Part shown: positions 25,908 through 33,971 of the stretch, in pieces
Numbering within the stretch: position 1 is the first letter of the stretch
Layout of the letters: each line of letters begins with the position of its first letter
Assembly: GCA_043721435.1 (NCBI GenBank)
Contig: JAYSQR010000076.1
Coordinates: 1 to 53,558, forward strand
Length of the DNA stretch: 53,558 bases
Origin: VFJL01 sp043721435
GTDB taxonomy: Bacteria > Pseudomonadota > Gammaproteobacteria > Burkholderiales > Nitrosomonadaceae
Direction: 5' to 3'
The notes under the pieces: model-generated
Told to the model about the DNA's origin: nothing
The model's input: the letters and a program-made list of their open reading frames with translations, nothing else
The model's database searches: none
Made by a program: the position numbers and the translations under genes

Positions 25908-27416
25908 CTAGTTTTTATTGGCAGCAGCCAGTTCGCGCAGCTCTTTCAGGCGCGCTTCAACACTGGATACCTGATAGAAATCACCGTCATTGTTTCTCAA
26001 CGCAGTCTGCAACTGATCAATCGCGGCGGCGAGATAGCCCTGCCGGATGTAGGCTTCCGCCTGGGCGCGGTGCTGCAACAGATTTCTCCCCAGCGCCGCG
26101 TAACCTTGTGCCTGCAAGTTGTAAAGACGTATATCGTTGGGCGTAAACAGCAGTTGCTGGTTGATGAACTTGAGTGCGGCATCGACGCTGTCGCTGCGCA
26201 GCAGCGCCTCGGCGTAGTCATAGGTCAACGCCCGGTGCTGCGGATAGATCCGCAATGCGGTCCGGTAAATGCCGAGGGCATCCGCTGTCTGCCCCATCGC
26301 CAGCTTGACGCGAGCTGCAAGCGTTTCAATCATGGGACTGGAGCGCGAAATCTTGCGCTCAATCCGGATCGCCGTACCCAGGCGGTGATTCTCCAGCATC
26401 TCTATCATGCCGCCAGCCCGCGAAGTTTCGTAGAGCAGCGTCAATTCCTTGTCTGCGCGTACGTAATTCCTGTCGCGCAACAAGGCGTTGATCAATCCAT
26501 AACGTTCCGCAACTTCGCTGTTGTAGCGCTTGTCCCGAATACTGGATTCAAAATACCTTACCGCGTCTTTGGGTTTTCCCTGGAGCGCACGCAGCTTGGC
26601 ACGCACCAACTGGAAATCAAGACTGTCAGGGACTTGCCGGTAAGACATGCTTTGCGTACGGTTCTGAATGTCCGCAATGCGTTCATAAGTGATCGGGTGA
26701 GTGCGCAAGTAAGACGGCGCTCCGTTTTCCTGGAACCGGCCGGCTTTTTGCAGGCGTTCGAAAAATTCCGCCATCCCATTGGGATCAAGTCCTGCATCGA
26801 CCAGTATGTTCAGCCCGATACGGTCGGCTTCTTTCTCGTGGTCACGGGTAAAGTCCAGCCGCGACTGGATTGCAAGTGCCTGGGAAGCGGCAGCAGCCGC
26901 CTGCCCGGCTTGCGGGTTTGAACGCGAAACCAGAATCGCCACTGCCAGCGATGCCAGAGTGGTCAGCATGCCGTATTTCTGCCCAGAAATCATGCGCGCG
27001 AGGTGTTTCTGGGTGACGTGCGCGATTTCATGCGCCATCACACCAGCCAGTTCCGATTCGCCCTGCGCGGCGAGAATGAGGCCGCTGTTGAAACCCATGA
27101 AACCGCCGGGCAACGCAAATGCGTTGATAGACGGGTCCTGCAGAGCAAAGAATTCAAACTCCTGGTCGGGATGATCCTCGTTCGAGCCGGCAAGCAGCCT
27201 GTTGCCGAGATTGGTGAGATAAGCGGCTATTTCGGGGTCGTCGAGATAGCTGGGGTCGGCGCGTATCTCAGCCATGATCTGCAAACCGAGCTGTCGTTCC
27301 TGGCGTGGCGAGATGGTGGCCTGGGAGACATCACCCAGTTCGGGCAACTCGTCAGCAGAGACGTTCAGAGCAAACAGAAGTGGCAATATTGCTGCCATCA
27401 GATAGCGCAATTTCAT
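25908..27416 (-). CDS. bepA: M48 family metalloprotease with TPR repeats (BepA/YfgC-like)
   Basis: 502 residues: signal peptide (MKLRYLMAAILPLLFALNVSA), zinc protease motif MAHEIAHVTQKH (HExxH) with the third ligand Glu in DHEKEADRIG, then a C-terminal TPR region (about 310-490). This layout matches BepA, the periplasmic protease-chaperone that repairs or degrades stalled LptD and other outer-membrane proteins. It stands alone between glnB and the mac operon. Orthology to BepA is inferred from domain order. Confidence 0.9.
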   Translation of the reverse strand: MKLRYLMAAILPLLFALNVSADELPELGDVSQATISPRQERQLGLQIMAEIRADPSYLDDPEIAAYLTNLGNRLLAGSNEDHPDQEFEFFALQDPSINAFALPGGFMGFNSGLILAAQGESELAGVMAHEIAHVTQKHLARMISGQKYGMLTTLASLAVAILVSRSNPQAGQAAAAASQALAIQSRLDFTRDHEKEADRIGLNILVDAGLDPNGMAEFFERLQKAGRFQENGAPSYLRTHPITYERIADIQNRTQSMSYRQVPDSLDFQLVRAKLRALQGKPKDAVRYFESSIRDKRYNSEVAERYGLINALLRDRNYVRADKELTLLYETSRAGGMIEMLENHRLGTAIRIERKISRSSPMIETLAARVKLAMGQTADALGIYRTALRIYPQHRALTYDYAEALLRSDSVDAALKFINQQLLFTPNDIRLYNLQAQGYAALGRNLLQHRAQAEAYIRQGYLAAAIDQLQTALRNNDGDFYQVSSVEARLKELRELAAANKN

Positions 27417-27486
27417 GGTGATATGATAACTGTTTACGGGCTAAGTTCCATGATGGCCAGGGAACCCTGCGCACGAAGCGTCCAGA

Positions 27487-27825
27487 TTAAATCGCTGCCT
27501 CATTCATTTCTCCAGTGCGTATCCTCACGATCTGGTCGACACTGATAACAAAAATCTTGCCATCGCCTATCTTGCCGGTGCGCGCAGCCTTGACTATGGC
27601 CTCGATGGCGCTGTCTACCTGTTTCTCGGCCAGTATTATTTCTATTTTTACCTTGGGCAAAAAGTCCACTACATATTCCGCGCCGCGATAGAGTTCAGTG
27701 TGGCCTTTCTGTCTGCCGAAGCCTTTCACTTCGGTGACAGTCAAACCGCTCACACCTATCTCGTTGAGGGCTTCCCATACTTCGTCGAGTTTGAATGGTT
27801 TAATAATGGCTTCGATTTTTTTCAT
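27487..27825 (-). CDS. glnB: Nitrogen regulatory protein P-II
   Basis: 112 residues, the exact family length. Starts MKKIEAIIKPFKLDEV; the T-loop GHTELYRGAEYVVDFLPK carries Tyr46 and the uridylylated Tyr51. C-terminal signature TGKIGDGKIFVISVDQIVRIRTGE. It senses 2-oxoglutarate, ATP/ADP and glutamine and controls glutamine synthetase and NtrB. nadE lies just upstream on the same strand (35 bp); this pairing is common in betaproteobacteria and they are probably co-transcribed. Confidence 0.96.
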   Translation of the reverse strand: MKKIEAIIKPFKLDEVWEALNEIGVSGLTVTEVKGFGRQKGHTELYRGAEYVVDFLPKVKIEIILAEKQVDSAIEAIVKAARTGKIGDGKIFVISVDQIVRIRTGEMNEAAI

Positions 27826-27860
27826 GATGCGTTCCTTGGGTTGAATATTCTTGATGGCGG

Positions 27861-29477
27861 TTAAAATTCGTCTCGATATTTCGATGTGATCGGATAGCGC
27901 CAGTCCTTGCCGAAGCCGCGCCGGGTGATGCGGATGCCAACCGGAGACTGGCGGCGCTTGTATTCGCTCACGCGGATGAGATGCACCACCTGCCGCACAT
28001 CGGCTTCGGTGAAGTTCATGCGAATAATTTCATGCAACGACAAATCGCGTTCCATGTAAGCTTCGATGATGGCATCGAGTACTTCATAAGGCGGCAGGCT
28101 GTCCTGATCGGTCTGGTTAGGACGTAATTCGGCGGAAGGCGCGCGCTGGATGACGCGCTCCGGGATCACTTTTCCCAAGCTGTTGCGGTAGTGACAAAGC
28201 CGGTACACCATGGTTTTGCTGATATCCTTCAATACTGCAAAACCACCGGCCATGTCGCCGTACAGGGTGCAGTAGCCCACCGCCATTTCGGATTTGTTAC
28301 CGGTAGTGAGCACGATCGAGCCGTATTTGTTCGATAGCGCCATCAGCAGGGTGCCGCGTATGCGCGCCTGCAGATTTTCTTCGGTGGTATCCGCATTCCC
28401 GGCTGGTGGCAAACTCTTGAATTCGTCAGCCAGTGTACTCAGGAATTGGTCAAACACCGGTTTGATGGCAAGTTCGCTGTAACCTACGCCCAGTGTCCCT
28501 GCCATTATGCGCGCATCCTGTCGGCTGATGTCGGCGGTGTATTGCGACGGCATCATCACCGCCCGCACCTTGGCGGCACCCAGCGCATCCACCGCGATCG
28601 CCAGCGTCAGCGCTGAATCAACCCCGCCGGATAACCCCAGCAGTACGCCGGGGAATTCATTCTTGCCGACATAATCCTTCACCCCGAGGCACAGTGCGCG
28701 ATAGATACTTGCCTGCGGTATTTGCCGTGGCACGATCTCCCCAGATACGGGTATGCCGTTTTGCAGCTCGACCAGTCCAAGGGTCTCGGTGAACTCATCG
28801 AACTGATGGGTCAACTCACCTTTATTATTCATGGCAAACGAAGCGCCGTCGAACACCAGTTCGTCCTGTCCGCCGACCAGATTGGCATAGACAATGGCAA
28901 TACCCGTCTCGCTGATGCGCTGGCGTATCAACTGGTGGCGCAGAGTCTGCTTGTCCATATGATAGGGCGAGGCGTTCAGCACCAGCAGTACATCGGCTCC
29001 CGCCTCCCTTGCGCGGGTGGCCGCACCTTCTTCCCAGACATCGGCACAAATATTGATCCCGAATTTCGTCCCCCCCAGATCGAAAATACAAGGATCAGCG
29101 CCAGATTTGAAATAGCGCTGCTCATCAAATACGGTGTAATTGGGCAACTTGTTCTTGTGATAGGTAGCAATGATCTGGCCGTCGCGTATCACTGAAGCGG
29201 CATTGTAAAGGCTGCTGTCAGCGAGGTGCGGATGCCCCACCAGCAGCGTGATGCCGGTTATTTTTTCAGCGAGATTTGCGAGCGCATCTTTGCACGCCCG
29301 ATGAAATCCTTCACGCAGCAGCAAATCTTCAGGCGGATAACCTGACAGTGCCAGTTCCGGCGTGACGATCAATGTGGCTCCCATGCTTCTTGCGCGGCTG
29401 GCAAAATCAAGAATTTTTGCAGTATTACCGGCGAGATCGCCGACTGTGCAATTGATTTGGGCAATGGCGAGCTTCAT
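27861..29477 (-). CDS. nadE: Glutamine-dependent NAD+ synthetase
   Basis: 538 residues. The N-terminal nitrilase-type glutaminase (about 1-250) has Glu in TPELALSGYPPEDLL, Lys in YHKNKLPNY and Cys in GINICADVWEEG. The C-terminal ammonia-dependent synthetase has the PP-loop LLGLSGGVDSALTLAIA and TGNKSEMAVGYCTLYGDMAGG. It converts nicotinate adenine dinucleotide to NAD+ with glutamine as N donor, which fits its place beside the nitrogen sensor gene glnB. Confidence 0.96.
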   Translation of the reverse strand: MKLAIAQINCTVGDLAGNTAKILDFASRARSMGATLIVTPELALSGYPPEDLLLREGFHRACKDALANLAEKITGITLLVGHPHLADSSLYNAASVIRDGQIIATYHKNKLPNYTVFDEQRYFKSGADPCIFDLGGTKFGINICADVWEEGAATRAREAGADVLLVLNASPYHMDKQTLRHQLIRQRISETGIAIVYANLVGGQDELVFDGASFAMNNKGELTHQFDEFTETLGLVELQNGIPVSGEIVPRQIPQASIYRALCLGVKDYVGKNEFPGVLLGLSGGVDSALTLAIAVDALGAAKVRAVMMPSQYTADISRQDARIMAGTLGVGYSELAIKPVFDQFLSTLADEFKSLPPAGNADTTEENLQARIRGTLLMALSNKYGSIVLTTGNKSEMAVGYCTLYGDMAGGFAVLKDISKTMVYRLCHYRNSLGKVIPERVIQRAPSAELRPNQTDQDSLPPYEVLDAIIEAYMERDLSLHEIIRMNFTEADVRQVVHLIRVSEYKRRQSPVGIRITRRGFGKDWRYPITSKYRDEF

Positions 29478-29685
29478 GCGAGTTTTGTGAAGAGAGGATG
29501 AATTTCCATTGTCGGTCTGCGTTAAAAGCCTGTTGGATCATAGCAGAATATGCTTCCGTTCGCGGGCGCTGTGCTGCGCCAGAGCTGTATTGGTCGCCGG
29601 AAAAATCCGCCCGCATATGTTAAAATTTATTTATATTTGTTATCCATCCAACAGCGCACGTAGTCCATCGAACCAGGGTGCTCTT

Positions 29686-30225
29686 ATGAAATATTGCAGC
29701 AATTGCGGTACGCCGGTGGAGCTGCGTATTCCCGCGGGTGACACCCTGCCGCGTTACGTGTGTCCCGCATGCAGCATCATTCATTATCAGAATCCCAGGA
29801 TGGTGGTGGGCTGCATCCCTGAATGGGAAGACAAGATACTGTTATGCCGCCGCGCCATCGAGCCACGCCACGGCTTGTGGACCTTGCCGGCGGGATTTAT
29901 GGAAAATGCCGAAACCCTGGTTCAGGCCGCTGCACGTGAGACCCTGGAAGAAGCCAATGCCCGAGTGGAGATGGGCCCTCTCTATGCCATTTATAATCTG
30001 CCGCATATCGACCAGGTGCACCTACTGTTTCGGGCGCGGCTGCTGGATCTGGATTTCAAACCTGGAATCGAAAGTCTGGAGGTCCAGCTTTTTGGCGAGA
30101 CGGAGATTCCCTGGGACACACTGGCTTTCCGTGTCATTCGCGAACCGTTGAAACGCTACTTCGAGGAACGCCGCCAAGGTCAATGGGGTTTCCACATGAG
30201 TACGATAGAAGCAGAACAGAGGTGA
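29686..30225 (+). CDS. Zinc-ribbon Nudix hydrolase
   Basis: 179 residues from the ATG at 29686; the frame is open upstream but the family N-terminus begins here. A zinc ribbon (CSNCGTPV, then CPAC, four Cys at about 4-30) precedes a Nudix domain. The Nudix box is GFMENAETLVQAAARETLEEAN, with the usual late Gly replaced by Asn. It resembles NudC-like and ADP-ribose/FAD pyrophosphatases of proteobacteria; the substrate cannot be told. It is divergent from nadE and converges on amiC. Confidence 0.88.
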   Translation: MKYCSNCGTPVELRIPAGDTLPRYVCPACSIIHYQNPRMVVGCIPEWEDKILLCRRAIEPRHGLWTLPAGFMENAETLVQAAARETLEEANARVEMGPLYAIYNLPHIDQVHLLFRARLLDLDFKPGIESLEVQLFGETEIPWDTLAFRVIREPLKRYFEERRQGQWGFHMSTIEAEQR

Positions 30226-30258
30226 TCTTTAGCAACCTATTTGCAGGCAGAGAGAGCG

Positions 30259-31617
30259 CTACTCCAACCGCACCATTTTGGAACGTGCCAGCGGCGGGTT
30301 GTTGGCGAAATAACGCTTGATGCCAGCGAGCATCGCTTCGGCCATTTTATCCTGATAGGCGGTATCTTTCAGCTTCTTCTCTTCGTCAGGATTGCTGATG
30401 AATGCGGTTTCCACCAGGATCGATGGAATGTCGGGGGATTTGAGTACGGCAAATTCTGCCTGCTCCACCTCGTTTTTGTGCAGGTGGTTGATATCGCCGA
30501 TTTCCGCGAGCATTTCCCTGCCAAGCTTGAGACTGTCGTTGATGGTTGCGGTCTGCGACAAATCCAGCAGGGTTTGCTTGAGATAATGGTCCTTAACGTC
30601 AAGATTGACCCCACCGATCAGATCCGCGTCATTTTCCTTTTTCGCCAGCCAGCGGGCGGCTACAGAAGTCGCGCCGCGCTCGGATAGTGCAAACACCGAC
30701 GAACCGCGCGCATGCGGCTTGATGAAAGCATCGGCGTGAACTGATACGAACAGGTCGGCGTTCAACTGGCGCGCTTTGACCAGGCGCATTGGCAGCGATA
30801 TGAAATAATCCCCATCCCGCGTCAATGCCGCACGCATGTTGGGTTCTTTATCTATCTTGGCCTTGAATTTTCTGGCGATGGCCAGCGTGATATCTTTCTC
30901 CTGGGTGCCGCTGCGGCTTATGGCACCGGGATCCTCGCCGCCGTGGCCCGGGTCAATTGCGATGATGATAAGCCGTCTAACTTCCGGCCTGGTTTTTCCG
31001 GCAGGCTCGCTGCTTCTGCCAGCTTTGTCTTGGGATTTTACCTCGGGCCTAGTATCGGCGCTGTCGCCAGTCTGTGGCGTTATCGTTGCATTCTCGTTTA
31101 GCAATGCCATCAACGGGTCAAGCGGGACGACTGGGTAAATATCCAGCAGCAGCCGGTAGCCATAACTGGCCACGGGTTTGAGTTCGAATACTTGCGGTGC
31201 AACTTCGGTTTTGAGATCCAGCACCACTCGCAGCACACCCGGCTTGAAGCGGCCGATCCGCAGCGCGCGGATATAAGGATCAGTAGCGCTAATTTTAGCC
31301 GGCAGATTTTCCAGTTCCGAAGTAAGCGTGATGTCTTCCAGATCAATCACCACCCGCTCCGGGTTCTTCAGCATGCTAACAGTGTATTTAATCGGCGTGG
31401 CTGATTCCAGCGTGATGCGGGTGTATTCCGCTGCCGGCCAGACACGGGCAGAACTGATGGTCGTATCGGCAACAGCAGCATTGCCGAACAACAACAGCAA
31501 TACCCCCGTCCCCGTTAGCGACAAAAATGTGCGCAGTGTTGAAAAAAATGAGGGATTGCGGCGTGTAGATGCTGCCGTGATCAGGGGTGTGCTGGAGTTT
31601 GCCAATGTTTCAAACAC
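30259..31617 (-). CDS. amiC: N-acetylmuramoyl-L-alanine amidase (AmiC-like)
   Basis: 452 residues. The leader has an Arg pair (STRRNPSFFSTLRTFLSLTG) then a hydrophobic core, possibly Tat-type as for E. coli AmiC. An AMIN domain (about 55-160) targets peptidoglycan or the septum, and a catalytic Amidase_3 domain follows. Zinc ligands appear in AIDPGHGGEDPGAI and SVHADAF; the Glu is in VETAFISNPDEE. It splits daughter cells by cleaving the peptide from MurNAc. It overlaps the end of tsaE by 37 bp, a common tsaE-amiC pairing. Confidence 0.94.
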   Translation of the reverse strand: MFETLANSSTPLITAASTRRNPSFFSTLRTFLSLTGTGVLLLLFGNAAVADTTISSARVWPAAEYTRITLESATPIKYTVSMLKNPERVVIDLEDITLTSELENLPAKISATDPYIRALRIGRFKPGVLRVVLDLKTEVAPQVFELKPVASYGYRLLLDIYPVVPLDPLMALLNENATITPQTGDSADTRPEVKSQDKAGRSSEPAGKTRPEVRRLIIIAIDPGHGGEDPGAISRSGTQEKDITLAIARKFKAKIDKEPNMRAALTRDGDYFISLPMRLVKARQLNADLFVSVHADAFIKPHARGSSVFALSERGATSVAARWLAKKENDADLIGGVNLDVKDHYLKQTLLDLSQTATINDSLKLGREMLAEIGDINHLHKNEVEQAEFAVLKSPDIPSILVETAFISNPDEEKKLKDTAYQDKMAEAMLAGIKRYFANNPPLARSKMVRLE

Positions 31618-32075
31618 TGTCTACCCGCCTCCGTGCCCGCTTGAATTTCGACATTGCGGCCTGTTTCTGTGATGCTGAGAAGAACCTGTAGATCCGCTGT
31701 GGGCAATAGTCCGTCAGCTTTTTCGGGCCATTCCACCAGACAGATTGAATCCGCATTGAAATATTCGCGGAAGCCTGCGTCCTCCCATTCGATCGGATCC
31801 TTGAAACGATAGAAATCAAAGTGATAGAAGTATAACCTAGAAATTTTGTAAAGTTCAACCAAATTATACGTAGGACTCTTCACTTTTCCCTGATAACCCA
31901 GGCCACGCAAGATGCCGCGCGCTAGCGTGGTTTTGCCGGCACCGAGATTGCCGCGCAAGAAAACGATAAGGCCGGGATGCAATATCGCCGCGATCTCTGC
32001 GCCCAACGCCAGCGTTGCGGCTTCATCGGCAAGATGATGTATCGCAGCAGAGCCGGTATGATGAGAACTATGCAA
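31581..32075 (-). CDS. tsaE: tRNA threonylcarbamoyladenosine biosynthesis ATPase TsaE
   Basis: 164 residues from a TTG at 32075 with GGAG eight bases upstream; the frame is open far beyond but that part is antisense to queG. HLADEAATLALGAEI begins the family, Walker A is LRGNLGAGKTTLARGIL, and SPTYNLVELY and FYHFDFYRF are signatures. It works with TsaB and TsaD on t6A37 of ANN-decoding tRNAs. It overlaps amiC at the 3' end and the 5' end of queG on the other strand. Confidence 0.9.
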   Translation of the reverse strand: MHSSHHTGSAAIHHLADEAATLALGAEIAAILHPGLIVFLRGNLGAGKTTLARGILRGLGYQGKVKSPTYNLVELYKISRLYFYHFDFYRFKDPIEWEDAGFREYFNADSICLVEWPEKADGLLPTADLQVLLSITETGRNVEIQAGTEAGRQCLKHWQTPAHP

Positions 32076-33176
32076 GAAAGTATCTCCAAAAATCCGCCAC
32101 AAGATTTTGTAGCGCTGACTGTTGCCATCAAAGCCTGGGGCAAGGAACTCGGTTTCCAGGATATCCGCATCGCCGATGCTGGTGCCGATATGTCGCAGGC
32201 CGAAGCGGGCCTGCGCGAGTGGCTCAACCAGGGCCACCACGGTGAGATGGATTATATGGCAAAACACGGTAGCCGCCGCACCCGCCCGGCGGAACTCGTG
32301 CCCGGCACGCTGCGCGTGATCTCGGTGCGCATGAATAACACCCCGCCTGCAGCGAAAGACAGCTGGGAGGTGATGCAGGATGGCACCAGGGCATTCATTT
32401 CCCGCTACGCACTGGGGCGCGATTACCACAAGGTGCTGCGCGCGCGCTTGCAGAAACTGGCCGATAAAATTGCCGCGGAGGTGGGACCTTTCAACTACCG
32501 CGTGTTCACTGACAGCGCGCCGGTGATGGAAGTGGAATGGGCGCAAAAATCGGGCCTTGGCTGGCGCGGCAAGCATACGCTGCTGCTTTCACGCGAAGCG
32601 GGGTCGATGTTTTTTCTGGGCGAGGTATATACCGATTTGCCGCTGCCGGTGGATCGCGCCGTTGGTAACTATTGCGGCAGTTGCAGCAAATGCATCGATA
32701 TCTGTCCGACCCAGGCCATCATCGCGCCCTATCGGCTGGATGCAAGACGCTGCATTTCCTACCTCACTATCGAACATAAGGGCAGCATCCCGGAAATGCT
32801 GCGCTCCCTGATTGGCAACCGGGTATACGGCTGCGATGATTGCCAGTTGATCTGTCCCTGGAATAAATTCGCCGCAATCACCGGTGAAGACGATTTCGCC
32901 GTGCGCAACGGCCTGGATGATGTCTCTCTGGTCGAACTGTTCGGCTGGAGCAAGGAGCAGTTCGACACCGCACTTGCCGGCAGCCCGATCCGCCGCATTG
33001 GCCATGAACAGTGGTTGCGCAATCTGGCGGTCGGGCTGGGCAACGCACCATCGTCCGCAGCGGTGACTGGTGCATTACAGGCGCGACGCGACGATGCTTC
33101 AGCGCTGGTGCGCGAGCACGTGCAATGGGCGTTGCAGCAGCATGATAGGCGGCGCGATTCGCCGGTTAATTTGTAA
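32070..33176 (+). CDS. queG: Epoxyqueuosine reductase
   Basis: About 368 residues; ATGs at 32058, 32061 and 32070 are all possible. The cobalamin-binding N-terminal domain is followed by the two-cluster ferredoxin module CGSCSKCIDICPTQAI and CDDCQLICPWN. FTDSAPVMEVEWAQKSGLGWRGKHT is the family signature. It reduces epoxyqueuosine to queuosine in tRNA, the last step of the pathway; queC and queE for the precursor lie at 38.6-39.9 kb. It needs B12, consistent with a BtuF-like gene at 51-52 kb. The 5' end overlaps tsaE. Confidence 0.95.
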   Translation: MQESISKNPPQDFVALTVAIKAWGKELGFQDIRIADAGADMSQAEAGLREWLNQGHHGEMDYMAKHGSRRTRPAELVPGTLRVISVRMNNTPPAAKDSWEVMQDGTRAFISRYALGRDYHKVLRARLQKLADKIAAEVGPFNYRVFTDSAPVMEVEWAQKSGLGWRGKHTLLLSREAGSMFFLGEVYTDLPLPVDRAVGNYCGSCSKCIDICPTQAIIAPYRLDARRCISYLTIEHKGSIPEMLRSLIGNRVYGCDDCQLICPWNKFAAITGEDDFAVRNGLDDVSLVELFGWSKEQFDTALAGSPIRRIGHEQWLRNLAVGLGNAPSSAAVTGALQARRDDASALVREHVQWALQQHDRRRDSPVNL

Positions 33177-33448
33177 ACACGGACACAGCGCCAGTTCCAT
33201 TGTGCATCGATCAATTACGGTAGTGTCATGGGCGCCGTATTATTAAAGACTGCCCGGACGCAGACGTCCGACTATTACATGTTGAACTAAACCGCTATCG
33301 CGGTGGCATCTCACCCCACTCCACCGTCTTTTCTTTAGAGGCGCCCATAACTGCGTGGCTTGTTTTCGCGCGGAAAAGGATTATCATGACTTGCACTGGC
33401 TCGGCGAGATTTTGAACAATAATTCGAGCCTGGCCCCTTTTATCGATA
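33177..33448. other. Intergenic region upstream of the cassette-like array
   Basis: No convincing gene. It contains a 9-bp inverted pair ATGGGCGCC (33228-33236) and GGCGCCCAT (33340-33348) 103 bp apart, and a small hairpin GGACGCAGACGTCC. An attI-like or degenerate attC could be hidden here but I cannot show it. No integrase fragment is visible. Confidence 0.4.
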
Positions 33449-33449
33449 G

Positions 33450-33809
33450 TTGGACGTCTAAAGAGCTTTGATCGGAGGTTATTGTCGTGCTTATGCGCAT
33501 TGCCGCAATCATCCTGCTGTCATGCACTGTTCCTGCACTCGCTACAGCACCCTATTGCGTGCTGTGTCGCGATGAACTGAAGAAGGAACTTGAAGTGTGT
33601 AAGTTGGAGCCCGCGGTGGCTTCTCAAGAGGTGTGCCGCGAAAATGCATTTCGCAACGCTAAGAAATGCGACGAAAAAGAAGGCGTGTGCAACTTCGACT
33701 TGCTAATGGATCCGGCGAAGAAGCCGTCTGAACCGGCGGCATCAAAGAAATGAAGCTCAAGCCGTCCAACGCCCAGGTTCCAGCGGACGCGTCCGCTGGA
33801 ACCTGGGCG
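33450..33809 (+). mobile_element. Integron-type gene cassette 1 (candidate)
   Basis: It begins within a core site GTTGGAC (33449-33455; cleavage after G). It holds one small gene with a strong ribosome site and ends in an attC-like palindrome. The first core GTCCAAC (33764-33770), 10 nt after the stop codon, is the exact complement of the cassette's own start, as expected of a cassette that was once a circle. Same orientation as cassette 2. Confidence 0.65.
33487..33753 (+). CDS. Secreted six-cysteine small protein, cassette-borne
   Basis: 88 residues from GTG at 33487, chosen because CGGAGG lies 8 nt before it; an ATG is at 33493. A signal peptide (about 1-20, ending PALAT) leaves a mature protein of about 68 residues. 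Its six Cys (24, 27, 38, 50, 61, 68) include a CVLC pair. The spacing suggests three disulphides or a metal site. The tail is Lys/Pro/Ala rich. I recognise no family. It is the only gene in candidate integron cassette 1; function unknown, periplasmic location inferred. Confidence 0.65.
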   Translation: MLMRIAAIILLSCTVPALATAPYCVLCRDELKKELEVCKLEPAVASQEVCRENAFRNAKKCDEKEGVCNFDLLMDPAKKPSEPAASKK

Positions 33810-33815
33810 TTGGAG
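33764..33815 (+). repeat. attC-like site formed by a 50-bp perfect palindrome
   Basis: GTCCAAC (RYYYAAC core) and GTTGGAG (GTTRRRY-like, last base off) bound a perfect inverted repeat at 33765-33814 without any loop. The centre TCCAGCGGACG/CGTCCGCTGGA resembles the stem of many attC sites. True attC sites normally keep unpaired bases; this one has none, which is unusual. Confidence 0.65.
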
Positions 33816-33967
33816 CTGTAGAAAAACTCCCTGACGAAAAATCGGAACGGTGATGAACAGAAATCAACTCATCAAAACGCGCTGTATTCGACGATCGTCG
33901 AGTGGGGATGGGTCAGAAGATTCTCGAAAACTGGTTTTCTCAACCCCTCAAGGAGTTTTTCTACAGC
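33815..33967. repeat. 153-bp element with 16-bp inverted ends (MITE-like)
   Basis: GCTGTAGAAAAACTCC (33815-33830) and GGAGTTTTTCTACAGC (33952-33967) are perfect inverted copies. The interior has no gene. It sits between the attC-like palindrome and the start of cassette 2. It may be a non-autonomous IS derivative, or part of a long folded attC. No clear target duplication is seen. Confidence 0.6.
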
Positions 33968-33971
33968 GTCG

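Noticed and set aside
25836..26921. Open frame of 361 codons on the plus strand
   Set aside because: Antisense to the M48 protease gene with its HExxH and TPR motifs; no recognisable domain of its own.
32076..32576. N-terminal extension of the tsaE frame to 331 codons
   Set aside because: It is antisense to queG and precedes the normal TsaE start; the added residues look like a shadow translation.
33765..33814. Palindrome as a simple transcription terminator
   Set aside because: No T run follows, and core sites complementary to the cassette start fit an attC-like site better. A terminator role is not excluded.
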